Source: Littorina saxatilis
Lineage: Eukaryota; Mollusca; Gastropoda; Littorinimorpha; Littorinidae
Length of the DNA: 64,000 nt
Assembly (NCBI RefSeq): GCF_037325665.1
Contig: NC_090245.1
Location: 101,062,424-101,126,423 of the forward strand
Reading direction: 5' to 3'
Part shown: positions 1-16,090 of the stretch, one piece after another
Layout of the letters: each line of letters opens with the position of its first letter
How positions within the stretch are numbered: the first letter of the stretch is position 1
Translations under genes and position numbers: made by a program
Notes under the pieces: model-generated
Databases searched by the model: none
Told to the model about the DNA's origin: nothing
Seen by the model: the letters and a program-made list of their open reading frames with translations, nothing else

Positions 1-305
1 TACAGATGTGCCAGAAATTGTACATTTTGCTGTCTTAATTTGCATGACGCAGAGTATGTTGTGCAAGTATTCAAACGAGTCCAGCACTATTCCATTCATC
101 AAAAACATTGGTCAAGCAGATGCTTTTCGCCGACATAGACCTCATCAGCGATAATAAGGCAGGATGTTAAGTAGCAAATAAGCATTCACTTTCATTTAAA
201 AGTGCCAGAGCCAGTAATGAGTTGTCCACAGCTCCACAACAGAACACACCACACCTAATCAAAGTTCATACACAGCCTGTGCAGTGATGGTCTCTTTTAC
301 CTTCA

Positions 306-878
306 TACAGGGTGACCCAAAAAAAAGAGTACCCAAACAAAACGTCATAAATTGAACAAAAATAAAGCAATCTTCATAAAAGTTATTATTTACACACACA
401 AGTAGCCTCTGCATGATTTGCACAGAAAATGTTAGCGTTCTAGCTTGTCTTTCGGGAAAGTTATGCTCATTCTACAGAACATGCTCCAAATGGCCTCCCC
501 CGGATTTAAATCCCCCAGATTTCTATCTTTGGGGGTTCCTGAAAGACAACGTCTATAGGAACAACCCACAGACAATCACAGAACTCAAGAGAGCCATCAC
601 AACAACCATTCGCGGAATCTCGCAACAGGAGTGTGTGCGTGTGATTGATAACTTTGCGCGGCGAGTTCAAGTTTGTCTGCAGCGGCGCGGAGGCCATTTG
701 GAGCATGTTCTGTAGAATGAGCATAACTTTCCTGAAAGACAAGCTAGAACGCTAACATTTTCTGTGCAAGTCATGCAGAGGCTACTTGTGTGTGTAAATA
801 AACTTTATGAAGATTGCTTTATTTTTGTTCAATTTATGACGTTTTGTTCGGGTACTCTTTTTTTGGGGTCACCCTGTA
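306..878 (+). mobile_element. Non-autonomous Tc1/mariner-type element with long inverted arms
   Basis: The two ends are inverted copies beginning TACAGGGTGACCC, and the arms stay complementary for about 190 bp on each side (about 306-500 and 690-878). A TA dinucleotide sits at each outer edge, as expected for Tc1/mariner target sites. The middle (about 482-715, plus strand) encodes a transposase C-terminal piece with the family hallmark PPDFYLWGFLKD and an ending like GGHLEHVL. The N-terminal helix-turn-helix region and the first catalytic aspartates are absent, so it cannot encode its own transposase. The family call rests on that motif and the TA-flanked ends. Confidence 0.75.
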
Positions 879-1194
879 CATGACTTGATCTGCTGTCTTT
901 TGTTCTGTGAATAAAACCCATGTGTGTAATGAAAACAAATTTTTCACTTACCATACTTCCAGCTTTTAGCTTTAATAAAATGAAGCTTGTTTCATTAGCC
1001 TGAACAACTAAAAGCAAAAAAATGCAAAACATTCCATCAAAGAGAGAGACTTGTGCATTGAATAAAGAAAAGATCCAATTAGTTAAAAGGAAGAAAATAC
1101 AAGAAGAGCAAACGCTCGATCGAGTCACTTTCGCAGTTCTGAATATTATATGAGGCATCAGATGGACAGGAAGAAATTGCTATTCACAACACAA

Positions 1195-1639
1195 TGAGTC
1201 ACGTTCACATAAAATTTGAGCCCGGTCACTTTTATAGTTTCTGAGAAAAGCCCAACGTTAAGTTGTGTGTTGCCGAACAGAAAAGGCTAGTTATCTCCCT
1301 TGTTTTTCTGATAACGTTCGTAAAAGGCTACAGATGTAAATACTTTGATGTAAAGAATAATCCTACAAAGTTTCAATCACATCCGATGAACTTTGTCAAA
1401 GATATAAAATGTCTAATTTTTCCTTTAACGCTGACCTGTGACCTTGAAAAAGGTCAAAGGTCAACGAAACCATCGTTAAAGTGTAGAGGTCATTGGAGGT
1501 CACGACTAAACAAAATATGAGCCCGATCGCTTTGATAGTTTCCGAGAAAAGTCCAACGTTAAGGTGGTGTCTACGGACGGCCGGCCGGACAGACTAACAC
1601 TGACCGATTACATAGAGTCACTTTTTCTCAAGTGACTCA
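1195..1639. repeat. Interspersed repeat with TGAGTCAC/GTGACTCA ends
   Basis: The segment starts TGAGTCAC and finishes GTGACTCA, a short inverted terminus. Inside, a phrase (gagcccgatcgctttgatag, with small changes) occurs near both ends in the same orientation, and GACCTTGAAAAAGGTCAAAGG lies in the middle. It has no coding potential. The layout suggests a small non-autonomous mobile element. Only one copy lies in this window, so the boundaries are tentative. Confidence 0.45.
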
Positions 1640-2043
1640 ATAAAAAGCACTCAATAAACAATTGCATACACACATGCGTGTGTGCGTGCGTGTATGTGTT
1701 TGCGTGTTTGTCTGTCTGTCTGTGTGTACGTGTGAAGAAAGATATTTTTATGGGTTCACTTTAGTAACATCCTACTACTTCGATAAAGACACAGATAGAG
1801 GGATTCATACCTGTGCACTAAATGTGCACAAACGCAGAGAAAAGGAGAACACAAAAACACACATGTACACCTACATACAGTAACACACAAATGCACATGC
1901 AAATGTATACACACACAAACATTAACACACAATAACAACTGGCACCACAACTGCAAACGAATAAAACCGCACTAACAAACACACCCTTGCCGACCCTCAT
2001 CCTCAGAAAAAAAGGTAAAGAAGCACACACACATAAGACCAAC
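1640..2043. other. GT/CA-rich stretch, no exon recognised
   Basis: The stretch is rich in TG and CA dinucleotides. It lies downstream (3') of the last visible exon of the minus-strand TTC24-like gene, so it should be intron. I could not identify the next exon, which must begin in phase 1. Confidence 0.4.
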
Positions 2044-3121
2044 CTGTAATTTTCCCTTCTCTTCGAACATTTTCAAGCATGTTGCAACACTGCTCCACCG
2101 CTCCATTAATTTCACGCTGTTCTCCATCTTCCTCCCCACCATTCTCTTCCCCTGTGCTTTCCATCCCCGCCTCTGGTCCTGGCGTCTTTTGTTTAAAGCT
2201 CTGTCCTACCAGTCGCTGCTGATTTGCTATCCGTTGTACCATCACCAACAGTTGATCGGTCAATTTGTTTGCACGCCGGTAGGTTTCTTCTAGTTCTTTG
2301 TACCATTTCACCATTTCTGCTGTCCTTTTGCGGAGAAGACTATTCTGTTGAGAAGAAAACATGCACAGTTTCATGAATACTACTTCTACAAATGTTTGTG
2401 GAAAGTAGCATACCAGTGTTATTTCCATGAGAGTGGTTGGAATTCTAATGTTGCCATGTGTATGTGTGTATAGATATATATATATATGTGTGTTTGCATG
2501 CTTACGCGTATGTGTGTGCAAGCATGTGTACATGCATGTCTGTGATTTTCTTTCTTGGTATTCCTGTGGAACTGTTTGCTTGTTAAACTGCAATACTCTA
2601 TGCTATAGGATAAGTTATTTTTCATTTGGACTGTCTTGGTTTATTTACTTCTCTGTCCTGAAAAAAAGAGCCAAAACTGAAAGACAAAAACAACCTAGCC
2701 AACTTACCTGCACAAGGCGTTTCAAAGTGTCAATCTCCATGTTGAGGTTGTCCCTCTCTCCCTTATACTCTTTCAGCGCGTCTTCAAAGTAGCTTCCAGC
2801 CTCTCTGTACCTCCCAGCCACCTCATATCCGAGTGCAATGTTGAAAAATAGATCTCCATTGGAGACACAATCCACTATGCCTGCTGGCGGGATGGATTCT
2901 TTCAGGTGTTCAATTCCCTTTTCAGCCTCTTCCTTCTTTCCCAGGCTCACATATGCAGCCCCCAAGTTTGCCGCACATGCTCGCAGAGTGAACGCGTTTC
3001 CCAGCTCTTTGGCTTGAGCGTAGGCCATGCTGTACTTCTCTATGGCACCATGGCCTGAGAGCCTGGAAGCCTCAATGGTGTACTTTTCAATCAGTCTTTT
3101 GATGTGTTGATCCATCCTCAT
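2044..3121 (-). CDS. TTC24-like tetratricopeptide repeat protein, first two coding exons (partial)
   Basis: Exon 1 is 3121-2708 and exon 2 is 2344-2044, both on the minus strand. The exon 1 donor reads CAG|GTAAGTT, the exon 2 acceptor CTCAACAG|AAT, and the exon 2 donor ACAG|GTTGG. Exon 1 is 414 nt (138 codons), so the join is in phase; exon 2 is 301 nt and ends in phase 1. The protein starts MRMDQHIKRLIEKYT; the methionine at MDQH is equally possible. It contains TPR helices with RACAANLGAAYVSLG and FFNIALGYEVAGRYREAG, which I recall as very like vertebrate TTC24 (ACAFNLGAAYVETG, CFNVALAYHALG). Exon 2 is helical and ends in a Glu/Gly-rich linker. The rest of the gene lies beyond the left side or in exons I could not see. 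TTC24 is a TPR scaffold of poorly known function, so partners cannot be inferred. Confidence 0.65.
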
Positions 3122-3310
3122 TTTGTTTTCCTTTCAAGCAGTCTGTGTTGTGAACTAGCTGAAATAGAATTAAGTGCGTGCTGTAACACCTTAAAGAGTG
3201 TCTGGGAGTTTTCACCATAACAAAAAATATATGCATCCTAGGTGAAAATTCAACAATTATTTTCAGGAAGAAATCTAGCTTACACTGTTCACTTCATGGA
3301 TGATTTATTA

Positions 3311-3311
<1 letters not shown>

Positions 3312-3357
<46 letters not shown>
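3312..3357. repeat. (CA)n microsatellite
   Basis: About 22 uninterrupted CA units lie upstream of the TTC24-like gene start. Confidence 0.95.
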
Positions 3358-3360
<3 letters not shown>

Positions 3361-3469
3361 TATAACGCATAAGAAATACGATCGTTTAAATACAAATTAA
3401 GGTCAAGGTAACAGATTCATTTTTGATCACTTGCTAGTGGCATCTGCACGTATAGCTGCTCTGTCATAA

Positions 3470-3838
3470 TTATTACTGTACTCTGTTGCTGGGTTATCTG
3501 TAATGTATGTATTTTTAGTAACTGTATTACCGTAGCCCAAATGTGCGGTGTTCTAGTCGACATGTGGTGCTTTGTAAACCTTGTGTGTGCGTGGATGTGG
3601 AGGTGGACTCTTGGACGTCTTTTTGTTATTGGAATTATGGTTTTTGTTAAATTGTATTGCTGTTGCTGTTGTTGTGTGAGTGAGTTGTGAGTTGGCAGAC
3701 TTGACTTGACGGATGACTGTTTGCGTAAGTGAGACTGTGTTTAGTATGCATTCTTATTCTTTTGATTGGAAATGAGTATTGTTACAACATAATTTCCATA
3801 TGGATTAATAAATTTGAGTTGAGTTGAGTTGAGTTGAG
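3470..3838 (+). mobile_element. Probable LINE 3' tail with (GAGTT)n end
   Basis: A non-coding, T-rich stretch ends in AATAAATTTGAGTT followed by about five GAGTT units. A polyadenylation-like AATAAA followed directly by a short tandem tail is the usual 3' end of CR1/L2-type LINEs in invertebrates. No reverse transcriptase remains, so the call is tentative and the 5' limit is a guess. Confidence 0.35.
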
Positions 3839-4109
3839 CTCTGCTCGGCACTGAGAGATATTGACAGCAAGCTTCTACGATCACGATGAAGATTTAACAA
3901 AACTACATGCCACCGCAGATTAACACTAAACGCTAAAACAACAAAAACAACATACAAACAAAAAACTATCGGATCGGATATAAAGCACACAGAAATAAGC
4001 GCACAATATTTTCATGGATATTCCCACCTTTCTTGCCTTCTAAGTTCTATGTACACCAAAGTATGTTTTCCATCATAGCAACAGCTGAAGAGTTTCTCAC
4101 AGAGTAGCT

Positions 4110-4268
4110 TCCCTTGCTTAACACTTCCGGCGTAGCAGACGATACAGCAAATTGTTTTAGTTCCTTTTATTTGGTGTTGAATGAAATGTGTTTTTATTGT
4201 GTTTTTTAATTTTCCATGTACCCTCACGGGGTTTTTATCGGAATAAAACTTGACTTGACTTGACTTGT
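4110..4268 (+). mobile_element. Probable LINE 3' tail with (ACTTG)n end
   Basis: The segment ends GGAATAAAACTTGACTTG with three to four ACTTG units, the same AATAAA-plus-pentamer arrangement as the tail at 3838 but with a different sequence. No coding sequence is present and the 5' limit is uncertain. Confidence 0.35.
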
Positions 4269-5084
4269 CACAACAAAGCACAACGATGCTAAAAAGCTGC
4301 ATGATTGTGAGCACCACTGACTACATTTTTTGTAAACTGTAACAAAATGCCGCGATGAAGACTGATTTTCTCCCAATCTCAGTTTCCCAAGCTGATCACG
4401 ACAGCATACCATTGTCATTGAGACTTGTGTTAGAATCTGAACTAAAACTGAAGGTGAACGTTTCGGATTCCATTGCAAAAGCCAGTATTTCAGATTTATC
4501 CAGGCAAAAGAATGGTCTCAGTTTAGAAGAAAAAAACTTGCGTTGATTTTCGGTGCAAGCTCAATGGCACAAAATGCGGTGCCTAATCGGGATGGATGAA
4601 GGAATCCAAGGCAAAAAGAGCTTTTGTGTGTGCTAAAGTAGAACAAAAGAAAAGAAAAAGGCACAGAAAAAAATTTAGTTTTAAATGTTCATTATTCGAA
4701 GGAACCGTTTTGGTTATTCAGTGAGACGTACCGAGTCAAGTATGAGCATGCGGTGCCAATTAGCACCATATTGCATCCTGCACAATGAGTATACACACAC
4801 TGACAGCTGTTTGTAATTGGGTCTGGCTAGCTGCTGTTGTCTCCTGTGTGAGGGGTGTGGGGAGGGGGTGATTTTTTAAAGTCAACACTGATTTGGGGTT
4901 GAGGATCGTAATGGCCCTCACCGAACTGGCACACCACTTGCAGGACCCCGTGACCCAGCATAATAAACAGGCCCAAGGTGAAGGCCATACACCTTTGGGG
5001 AAAAAAGGGCGGAGGGGGGGAGGGGGGAAAATGACGTTACTTTTCTAAAAATCCTTGTCCAAAAGAATTGTGCACATCGGAAGT
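4269..5084. other. No gene recognised
   Basis: There are only short open stretches without splice support. A G-rich patch (about 5007-5030) lies just before the minisatellite. Confidence 0.5.
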
Positions 5085-6452
5085 TTGGGGAAAAGATCCA
5101 TGGAGAGGAAACCCGGCCGTATTGAGGAAAAGGTCCATGGAGAGGAAACCATTTGGAAAAAGGTCTATGGAGAGGAAACTAATGGGGAAAAGGTCTATGG
5201 AGAGGAAACTATGGGGAAAAGGTCCATTGAGAGGAAACTATGGGGAAAAGGTCTATGGAGAGGAAACTATGGGGAAAAGGTCCATTGAGAGGAAACTATG
5301 GGGAAAAGGTCCATAGAGAGGAAACTATTCGGGGAGACGGTCCATGGATAGGAAACAATGGGGAGAAGGTCCATGGATAAGAAACAATGGGGGGAAAGTC
5401 CACAGTGGAGAGAAAACTATTGGGAAAAGGTCCATAGAGAGGAAACAATGGGGAAAAGGTCCATAGAGAGGAAACAATGGGGAAAAGGTCCATGGAGAGG
5501 AAACTATTGGGGAAAAGGTCTATGGAGAGGAAACAATGGGGAAAAGGTCCATAGAGAGGAAACAATGGGGAAAAGGTCCATAGAGAGGAAACTATGGGGA
5601 AAAGGTCCATAGAGAGGAAACTATGGGGGAAAAGTCCATGGATAGGAAACAATGGGGGAAAAGTCCATGGAGAGGAAACTATTGGGGAAAAGGTCCATGG
5701 AGAGAAAACAATGGGGTAAAAGTCCACGGAGAGGAAACTATTGGGAGACGGTCCATGAAGAGGAAACAATGGGGAAAAGATCCATGGAGAGGAAACTATT
5801 GGGGAAAAGGTCCATGGAGAGGAAACAATGGGGGAAAAGTCCATGGAGAGGAAACTATTGGGAGACGGTCCATGGAGAGGAAACAATGGGGAAAAGGTCC
5901 ATGGAGAGGAAACTATTGGGGGAAAGGTCCATAGAGAGGAAACAATGGGAAAAAGATCTATGGAGAGGAAACTATTGGGGAAAAGGTCCATGGAGAGGAA
6001 ACAATGGGGGAAAAGTCCATGGAGAGGAAACTATTGGGAGACAGTCCATGGAGAGGAAACAATGGGGAGAAGGTCCATGGAGAGGAAATTATGGGGAAAA
6101 GGTCCATGGAGAGGAAACTATTGGGAAAAGGTTCATGGAGAGGAAACTATTGGGAGAAGGTCCATGGAGAGGAAACTATTGGGAGAAGGTCCCAGGAAAC
6201 TATGGGGAAAAGGTCCATGGAGAGGACACTATTGGGAAAAGGTTAATGGAGAGGAAACTATTGAGAAAAGGTCCATGGAGAGGAAACTATTGGGAAAAGG
6301 TTGATGGAGAGGAAATTATGGGGAAAAGGTCCACGGAGAGGAAACTACGGGGAGAAGGTCTATGGAAAGGAAACTATTGGGAGAAGGTCTATTGGGAGAG
6401 AAAGGCAGGGTCATGAACAGAAAATATGTGAAGGAGGTCCGTGGAGAGGAAA
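5085..6452. repeat. 29/30-bp purine-rich minisatellite, about 45 units
   Basis: The unit is roughly GGGGAAAAGGTCCATGG followed by AGAGGAAACTATT, and 29- and 30-bp versions alternate. The block 5085-6403 is well conserved; the last units to about 6452 are decayed. The plus strand is almost pure purine. It is open in several frames on both strands (for example 5652-6416 plus and 5991-5296 minus) only because the unit lacks stops; I do not regard those frames as genes. The mix of 29- and 30-bp units means no single reading frame is preserved across the array. Confidence 0.9.
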
Positions 6453-7101
6453 CAAGATTGACTGATAAGGTCCGGGGGTAGAAAACGAGCTGGTATGGTC
6501 GGTAGAAGGAACAGAAGAGGATAACGGTGCAATGAATGAACGAAGAAGGATAGAAAACTGTCAACTGAGTAAAAAGGTAACGGCGGAGCTTATAGTCAAA
6601 TCTTTCTCCACGCTACGTCGACCGGTGGGTACGCTCAGCGCCCCGTATTAGACGATCAGGTTTGAAAGTAACAGAAGTCAGTTTACTGTTCGGCCACGGC
6701 GTAGCGTACAGTTAATTTCTCTGCCGGACAATAATCAGACAATCGATTAAGCTACCTGGAAGCTAGACTACCGCAGAGTTGAAGGACAAAACTTTGTTGC
6801 AAGATTGAAAACGTGTTACCTATATGCAGACACTGCAGTTACCTATTTATGTATAGGTGTTGATCTCATCCGTTAGTTTCTGTAACTCTAGAATTAGCCA
6901 ATGTTAAAAACCGTCCTAAATCCTACGACCAGAGAAGATGTATCATACATAATGTGTTTATTTAAAAAAAAGAAAAAGAGAACATAACAGTAAACAGGTT
7001 TGGTAGCCTACATTCTAAATCAATATTTCGACAACTTGTCGCTGCCTTCTTCGGGGTGGTAAGAAGTAAGCAATGACGGCGCGTGATGCACACGTATAGA
7101 G
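6453..7101. other. No gene recognised
   Basis: Single-copy looking sequence with one A-rich tract near 6960-6985. No supported exon or repeat boundary was seen. Confidence 0.5.
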
Positions 7102-7919
7102 CAGGGATGGCCAAATCGTCCGCCTTGTCGCCAGGGGCGAGTACAAAATCCGCCGGTGTAACACGAGAAAATTACTCCCACGAGATTTTTACTCCGGAGT
7201 AAAAATGTCGTACGAAAATTGTACTCCCTTCACGAAAAACTTACTCCCCCATAACACGAGAAAATTACTCCCCACGACAGGTGTGTTCCGAGTCACATTT
7301 CGGTCGAAAATGTTACTCCCCTGACGAATAAATAACGAATAAATTATTCCACCCTAACACGAGCAATTTACTGCCCACGCCAGGTGTACGCAACTTTTAC
7401 TCCCTTGTCCCCTGTTAGTCTTGGTGGTGGAAGGGGTGGAGGGAGGGTAGCGCGACATTTGTTTGCGCGAGATCACGTATTGGCATTATCCCTTCGCCCG
7501 CATCTCATTTTCGCGTACGAGATTTTTACTGGAAGTAAAAAAAATTGGGGAGTCAAAATTTCGTGGAGGGAGTAATTTTTTCGTGCCTTGAGGAGTTCTT
7601 TTCTCGTACGAAAGGTGTACTCGGAGTAAGAATTTCGTACGAAATTTTTACTCCGGAGTAAATATTTCGTGGAGTAAGAATTTCGTGTTACACCGGGCTA
7701 GTAGAAACCGCCTGGCAACTCGCCCGGCTGGCCAATAAAAATTCTGGTCCAATGCAACCCTTTTGGTTGTGCTTTAGAGTTTTAAAGCCGTATATATTTA
7801 AAGCACTGCAGATAAAGTGTGGTATGTACCGGGCCAGCGAAATTTCTGCCGGGCTAGTGACTTTCTTGAAGTTACTCGCCCGGCTGGCGGGTTAAAATTG
7901 TGAGATTTGGCCATCCCTG
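7102..7919. mobile_element. Outer hAT-like MITE with a second element inserted in it
   Basis: The ends are inverted: CAGGGATGGCCAAATC at 7102 and its complement GATTTGGCCATCCCTG at 7904-7919. The CAGGG...CCCTG termini are typical of hAT elements. A further internal phrase (cgcccggctggc) repeats near 7720 and 7880. A second element (7153-7696) interrupts the left part. No transposase is encoded. Confidence 0.6.
7153..7696. mobile_element. Palindrome-rich TIR element ('ACTCC' family), copy 1
   Basis: The ends are CCGGTGTAACACGA and the complementary TCGTGTTACACCGG. The interior is packed with short palindromes built on TTTTTACTCCGGAGTAAAAA and CGTACGAAA. A second copy in opposite orientation lies at 46306-46848. 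It encodes no protein. The family is unclassified; nesting inside another element shows that it moves. Confidence 0.6.
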
Positions 7920-8465
7920 TAGTGTATATTCAGAGTATATCCAGTGTATTTTTACGATTTTCCGTACATTTCTCTGGTTGAAGTGTTTCCAAATTTAGTG
8001 CTGAAAATAAGTAAGTATAAACCACAGCTCTGCTCACTGTTTGTAGTTTCAGTAAAAAAAAAGGTGAGATCTCATGATTGTATGACAGCGCTCTATAAGA
8101 CCAGCACTGACCGTTCCTAATCTTTAAATACCTTGTTCTGTTCTCACGGTGGGATTGTTCTGTTCCTTCGCCTCTTAGGCTTCTAGGCTCATAACACCGC
8201 GGACCCGTTCTCATCCGATAAAATAATAATGTCCTGGGACCAATGTTGGGCACTTACCTGCTTTGTGTTTACTTCGTTATTGGACAATGGTGGAAACTAA
8301 TCAACAAGTTTCCAGTGAGTGCTTCCGGCCCTCAAACCGTCATAACGCGTGTTTGCAGAATCATCAGGGGTGTTAGCTGTCCACTGGGTGTGAAATATAA
8401 GACGATATTTTCGTCGGCTTAATTCACTCCGAAAACACTGCATGCGTGGCGGACATAAAATGCGG
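7920..8465. other. No gene recognised
   Basis: No supported exon was found in this stretch. Confidence 0.5.
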
Positions 8466-8958
8466 TGGAAGAATCAATCAATCAATCAATCAATATGAGG
8501 CTTATATCGCGCGTATTCCGTGGGTACAGTTCCAAGCGCAGGGGTTTATTTTTTTTATTTTTTATTTTTATTTTATGCAATTTATATCGCGCACATATTC
8601 AAGGCGCAGGGATTTATTTATGCCGTGTGAGATGGAATTTTTTTGCACAATATATCACGCATTCACATCGGCCAGCAGATCGCAGCCATTTCGGCGCATA
8701 TCCTACTTTTCACGGCCTATTATTCCAAGTCACACGAGTATTTTGGTGGACATTTTTTTTTTATCTATGCCTATACAATTTTGCCAGGAAATACCCTTTT
8801 GTCAATCGTGGGATCTTTAACGTGTACACCCCAATGTAGTGTACACGAAGGGACCTCGGTTTTTCGTCTCATCCGAAAGACTAGCACTTGAACCCACCAC
8901 CTAGGTTAGGAAAGGGGGGAGAAAATAGCTAACGCCCTGACCCAGGGACGAACTCGCC
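8466..8958 (-). mobile_element. tRNA-derived SINE, head-truncated copy
   Basis: It matches the complete copy at 27722-28243. The tail, (TTGA)n on the minus strand, is at the low-coordinate end (CAATCAATCAATCAAT), and the sequence runs back to CCCAGGGACGAACTCGC, where the tRNA-like head is cut inside box B. The truncation point is about 55 bp upstream of the start codon of the gene at 9013, so the SINE may lie in that gene's promoter or 5' leader. Confidence 0.75.
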
Positions 8959-9012
8959 GACGTTGATCAGTTGTTTCTCACACAGACGCAGTGCCACAGC
9001 TCCGGTGAAAAG

Positions 9013-13979
<4,967 letters not shown>

Positions 13980-14330
13980 CACGTGAAACGCTGCTCGACA
14001 TGTGACAAATTTCCCTCATTCCATATCTTCCAGAAAATGCGTGATCTTTGAGATGATAATGCGTGCGGATAACCACCGATAGAAATATATGTAATGGCTA
14101 ACTGCTAGGACACGCGTTTGCATAGGACACCTCCAAAGAAAGACAACACTGAATTTAAAGGCACAATGACACTGGTGGCTTTTGAGACGTTCATTTGTCA
14201 AACATTCTAACTATACACATGAAGCAGTCAGGGTGTTGGTTTTCTGGTATGAGTCCAAGTGGAAGGATCGTCTAATCTTATGGAAAAGTCTCGACAAATC
14301 TGAGATAGTCAGCAAAACTGTTAACACAGG
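13980..14330. other. 3' flank of the gene ending at 13979
   Basis: This is probably the 3' untranslated region and flank. No clear AATAAA signal and no other gene were seen. Confidence 0.4.
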
Positions 14331-14446
14331 TCAGAAGTCAGAAGTCAGAAGTCAAAAGTCAAAAGTCAGAAGTCAGAAGTCAAAGTCAAAAGTCAAAAGT
14401 CAGAAGTCAGAAGTCAAAAGTCAAAAGTCAGAAGTCAGAAGTCAGA
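14331..14446. repeat. 7-bp minisatellite (AGTCAGA/AGTCAAA)
   Basis: About 16 heptamers alternate in blocks between AGTCAGA and AGTCAAA. Confidence 0.9.
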
Positions 14447-14473
14447 ATGTAAACACAGGGTCCATTGCGAAAG

Positions 14474-14794
14474 GGTACGTCGAGGTAGGAAAAACACCCC
14501 CGTTGGTCAAAGGGAAATAACCATTCTCACTGCCACCAACTGAGAAGGTTATTTCCCTTTGACCATTAATATGTCACTCTTAATCTTAATCCACCAATAA
14601 CTCCCTAACCGTGTGTTTGACTGGTCCCAATTTTTGTAAGGACCGTCTCAGGAATGTATAGAACCTGTTCACCAAGTTTGGTGACGATCGGTCCGTTCAT
14701 TCTTGAGATCTATATGCGAACACAAACACACAAACACACAAACAAACAAACACATCCAGTGAAACCTATACACACCCCTATACCGGGGGTGTAA
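14474..14794 (+). mobile_element. Interspersed repeat 'CCCCGGTATAGGGG', copy 1
   Basis: It runs from GGTAGGAAAAACACCCCC to CTATACCGGGGGTGTAA. Near the start is a hairpin (GGTCAAAGGGAAATAACC / GGTTATTTCCCTTTGACC). It carries a short (CAAACACA)n tract. A second copy in reverse orientation is at 31338-31697. It has no coding sequence, and a hairpin next to one terminus would fit a non-autonomous Helitron-like or TIR element. Confidence 0.6.
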
Positions 14795-15518
14795 TAAAGC
14801 AGTAAAGTTCCAGGGCCCGAAAGAGGTCACAGGATTGATACCAAAAAAACACCTTGAGACGTGTGTGTGTGTGTGTGTGTGTAAATGTGTTAATGTGCTT
14901 GCGTACGTACATGTGTTTGTGCGTGTGTGTGCGTGCGCTGAGACCAAGAGGAGTTATATATATATATATACCCGTATACCCCGTTTGCTGAAAGAAAAAT
15001 GAAGGCACGAAAGCTGGGAGAAGCATGTAGAGGCAAGGGAAGTAAATCGTGGAGTTGGTCATTTTAATACCCGGATCGTCTTCCCTTCCACTGTAAATTG
15101 TGAAAGGTGTCAAGTAGTTTTTAACTTTATTCATGAGCTAGCCGGAACATTGTCATTTTCTTGGGGCAACTCAGAAGTTAATGAATATGATGCCTATACT
15201 TATATATGTTTTGGTTTTGTCCTTATACATTATGTTTAGTTGTGAACATTGTCCTTTTCCCAGACCAATTCGCACGTTATTTATTTGATACGTATTGATT
15301 CATGTTTTTGGATCATATTGTATGATTATTGGCGAGTACATCATTTTGGGGGGTGGAGGGTAGGCGAAGAGGGGGGGGGGGATGGGTAGTAGGTTAGCTT
15401 TTTAGGCTGCTGTTGTTCCCACCTACCAAAACACTGGCATGCCATGGCAGTCGTCGGATTTCTCTCGCCCCCCTCCCCCTACCTCCCCTCGGCCTCTGTC
15501 TCTTTCTCGGTGTCTCTG

Positions 15519-15554
<36 letters not shown>

Positions 15555-15570
15555 TCACGTGTATAGACAG
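14795..15570. other. No gene; GT, AT, G-run and CT simple repeats
   Basis: It contains (GT)n at 14858-14882, (AT)n near 14955-14970, a run of ten G near 15371-15380 and (CT)n at about 15496-15556. No exon is supported. Confidence 0.6.
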
Positions 15571-15888
15571 CAGGGCTCCCCATAGCGCGCGTCCCTGCGT
15601 CCTATATACGCACAAGAAGCCGAAAACACGTACTAGAATTTGTGGAGGGGGTCCCTGGACGCACTAGATTTTAAAAGAGCGGGTCCTAGGGCGCACTAAA
15701 TTTCCTTTATCGTGCGTACCGTAGATACCATTTTCAGACTGCAATCGACACTTCGCAGTACACTATACGTGACCTCAATGTTTTATAAGTACACTGGAAC
15801 TTTTCAGCTTTTGGACCCTCTAAAATACTGCAGTGGGGGTCCATGGACCCTTTAAAATTTAAAAGTGGGGCGTCCGTGGGGAGCCCTG
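15571..15888. mobile_element. hAT-like MITE
   Basis: The ends are CAGGGCTCCCCA and the complement TGGGGAGCCCTG, about 318 bp apart. Inside, the phrase GGGTCC...GCACTA is repeated in degenerate form. It encodes no protein. The CAGGG...CCCTG ends are characteristic of hAT derivatives; a clean 8-bp target duplication is not visible. Confidence 0.6.
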
Positions 15889-16090
15889 GACAGACATTTT
15901 GACAGAAAGAAAGAAAAACGCCGGGCGGACGGGCGGACAGACAGACGGACGGACACAAACACAACCACACATACACAGACACACACACAGACACAACGCA
16001 CATACACAACACACACATACACACAAACACAACCACACATACACAAGCACACACACACACACACACATAACACACACACAAAGAGGGGTC
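15889..16090. repeat. GACG/CACA-rich simple sequence
   Basis: Purine-rich GACGGACGG, then ACACACAACCAC tracts, between the hAT-like MITE and the DIRS element. No gene. Confidence 0.8.

Noticed and set aside
4355-4546. 63-codon frame MKTDFLPISVSQADH
   Set aside because: Reads like ordinary protein but there is no splice site or known family; left out.
5296-6416. Long open frames on both strands (231 and 254 codons)
   Set aside because: They only mirror a stop-free 29/30-bp minisatellite; units of two lengths break any common frame.
8446-8891. Frames of 124 codons
   Set aside because: Lie entirely within the tRNA-derived SINE; the same frames recur at 27734-28076.
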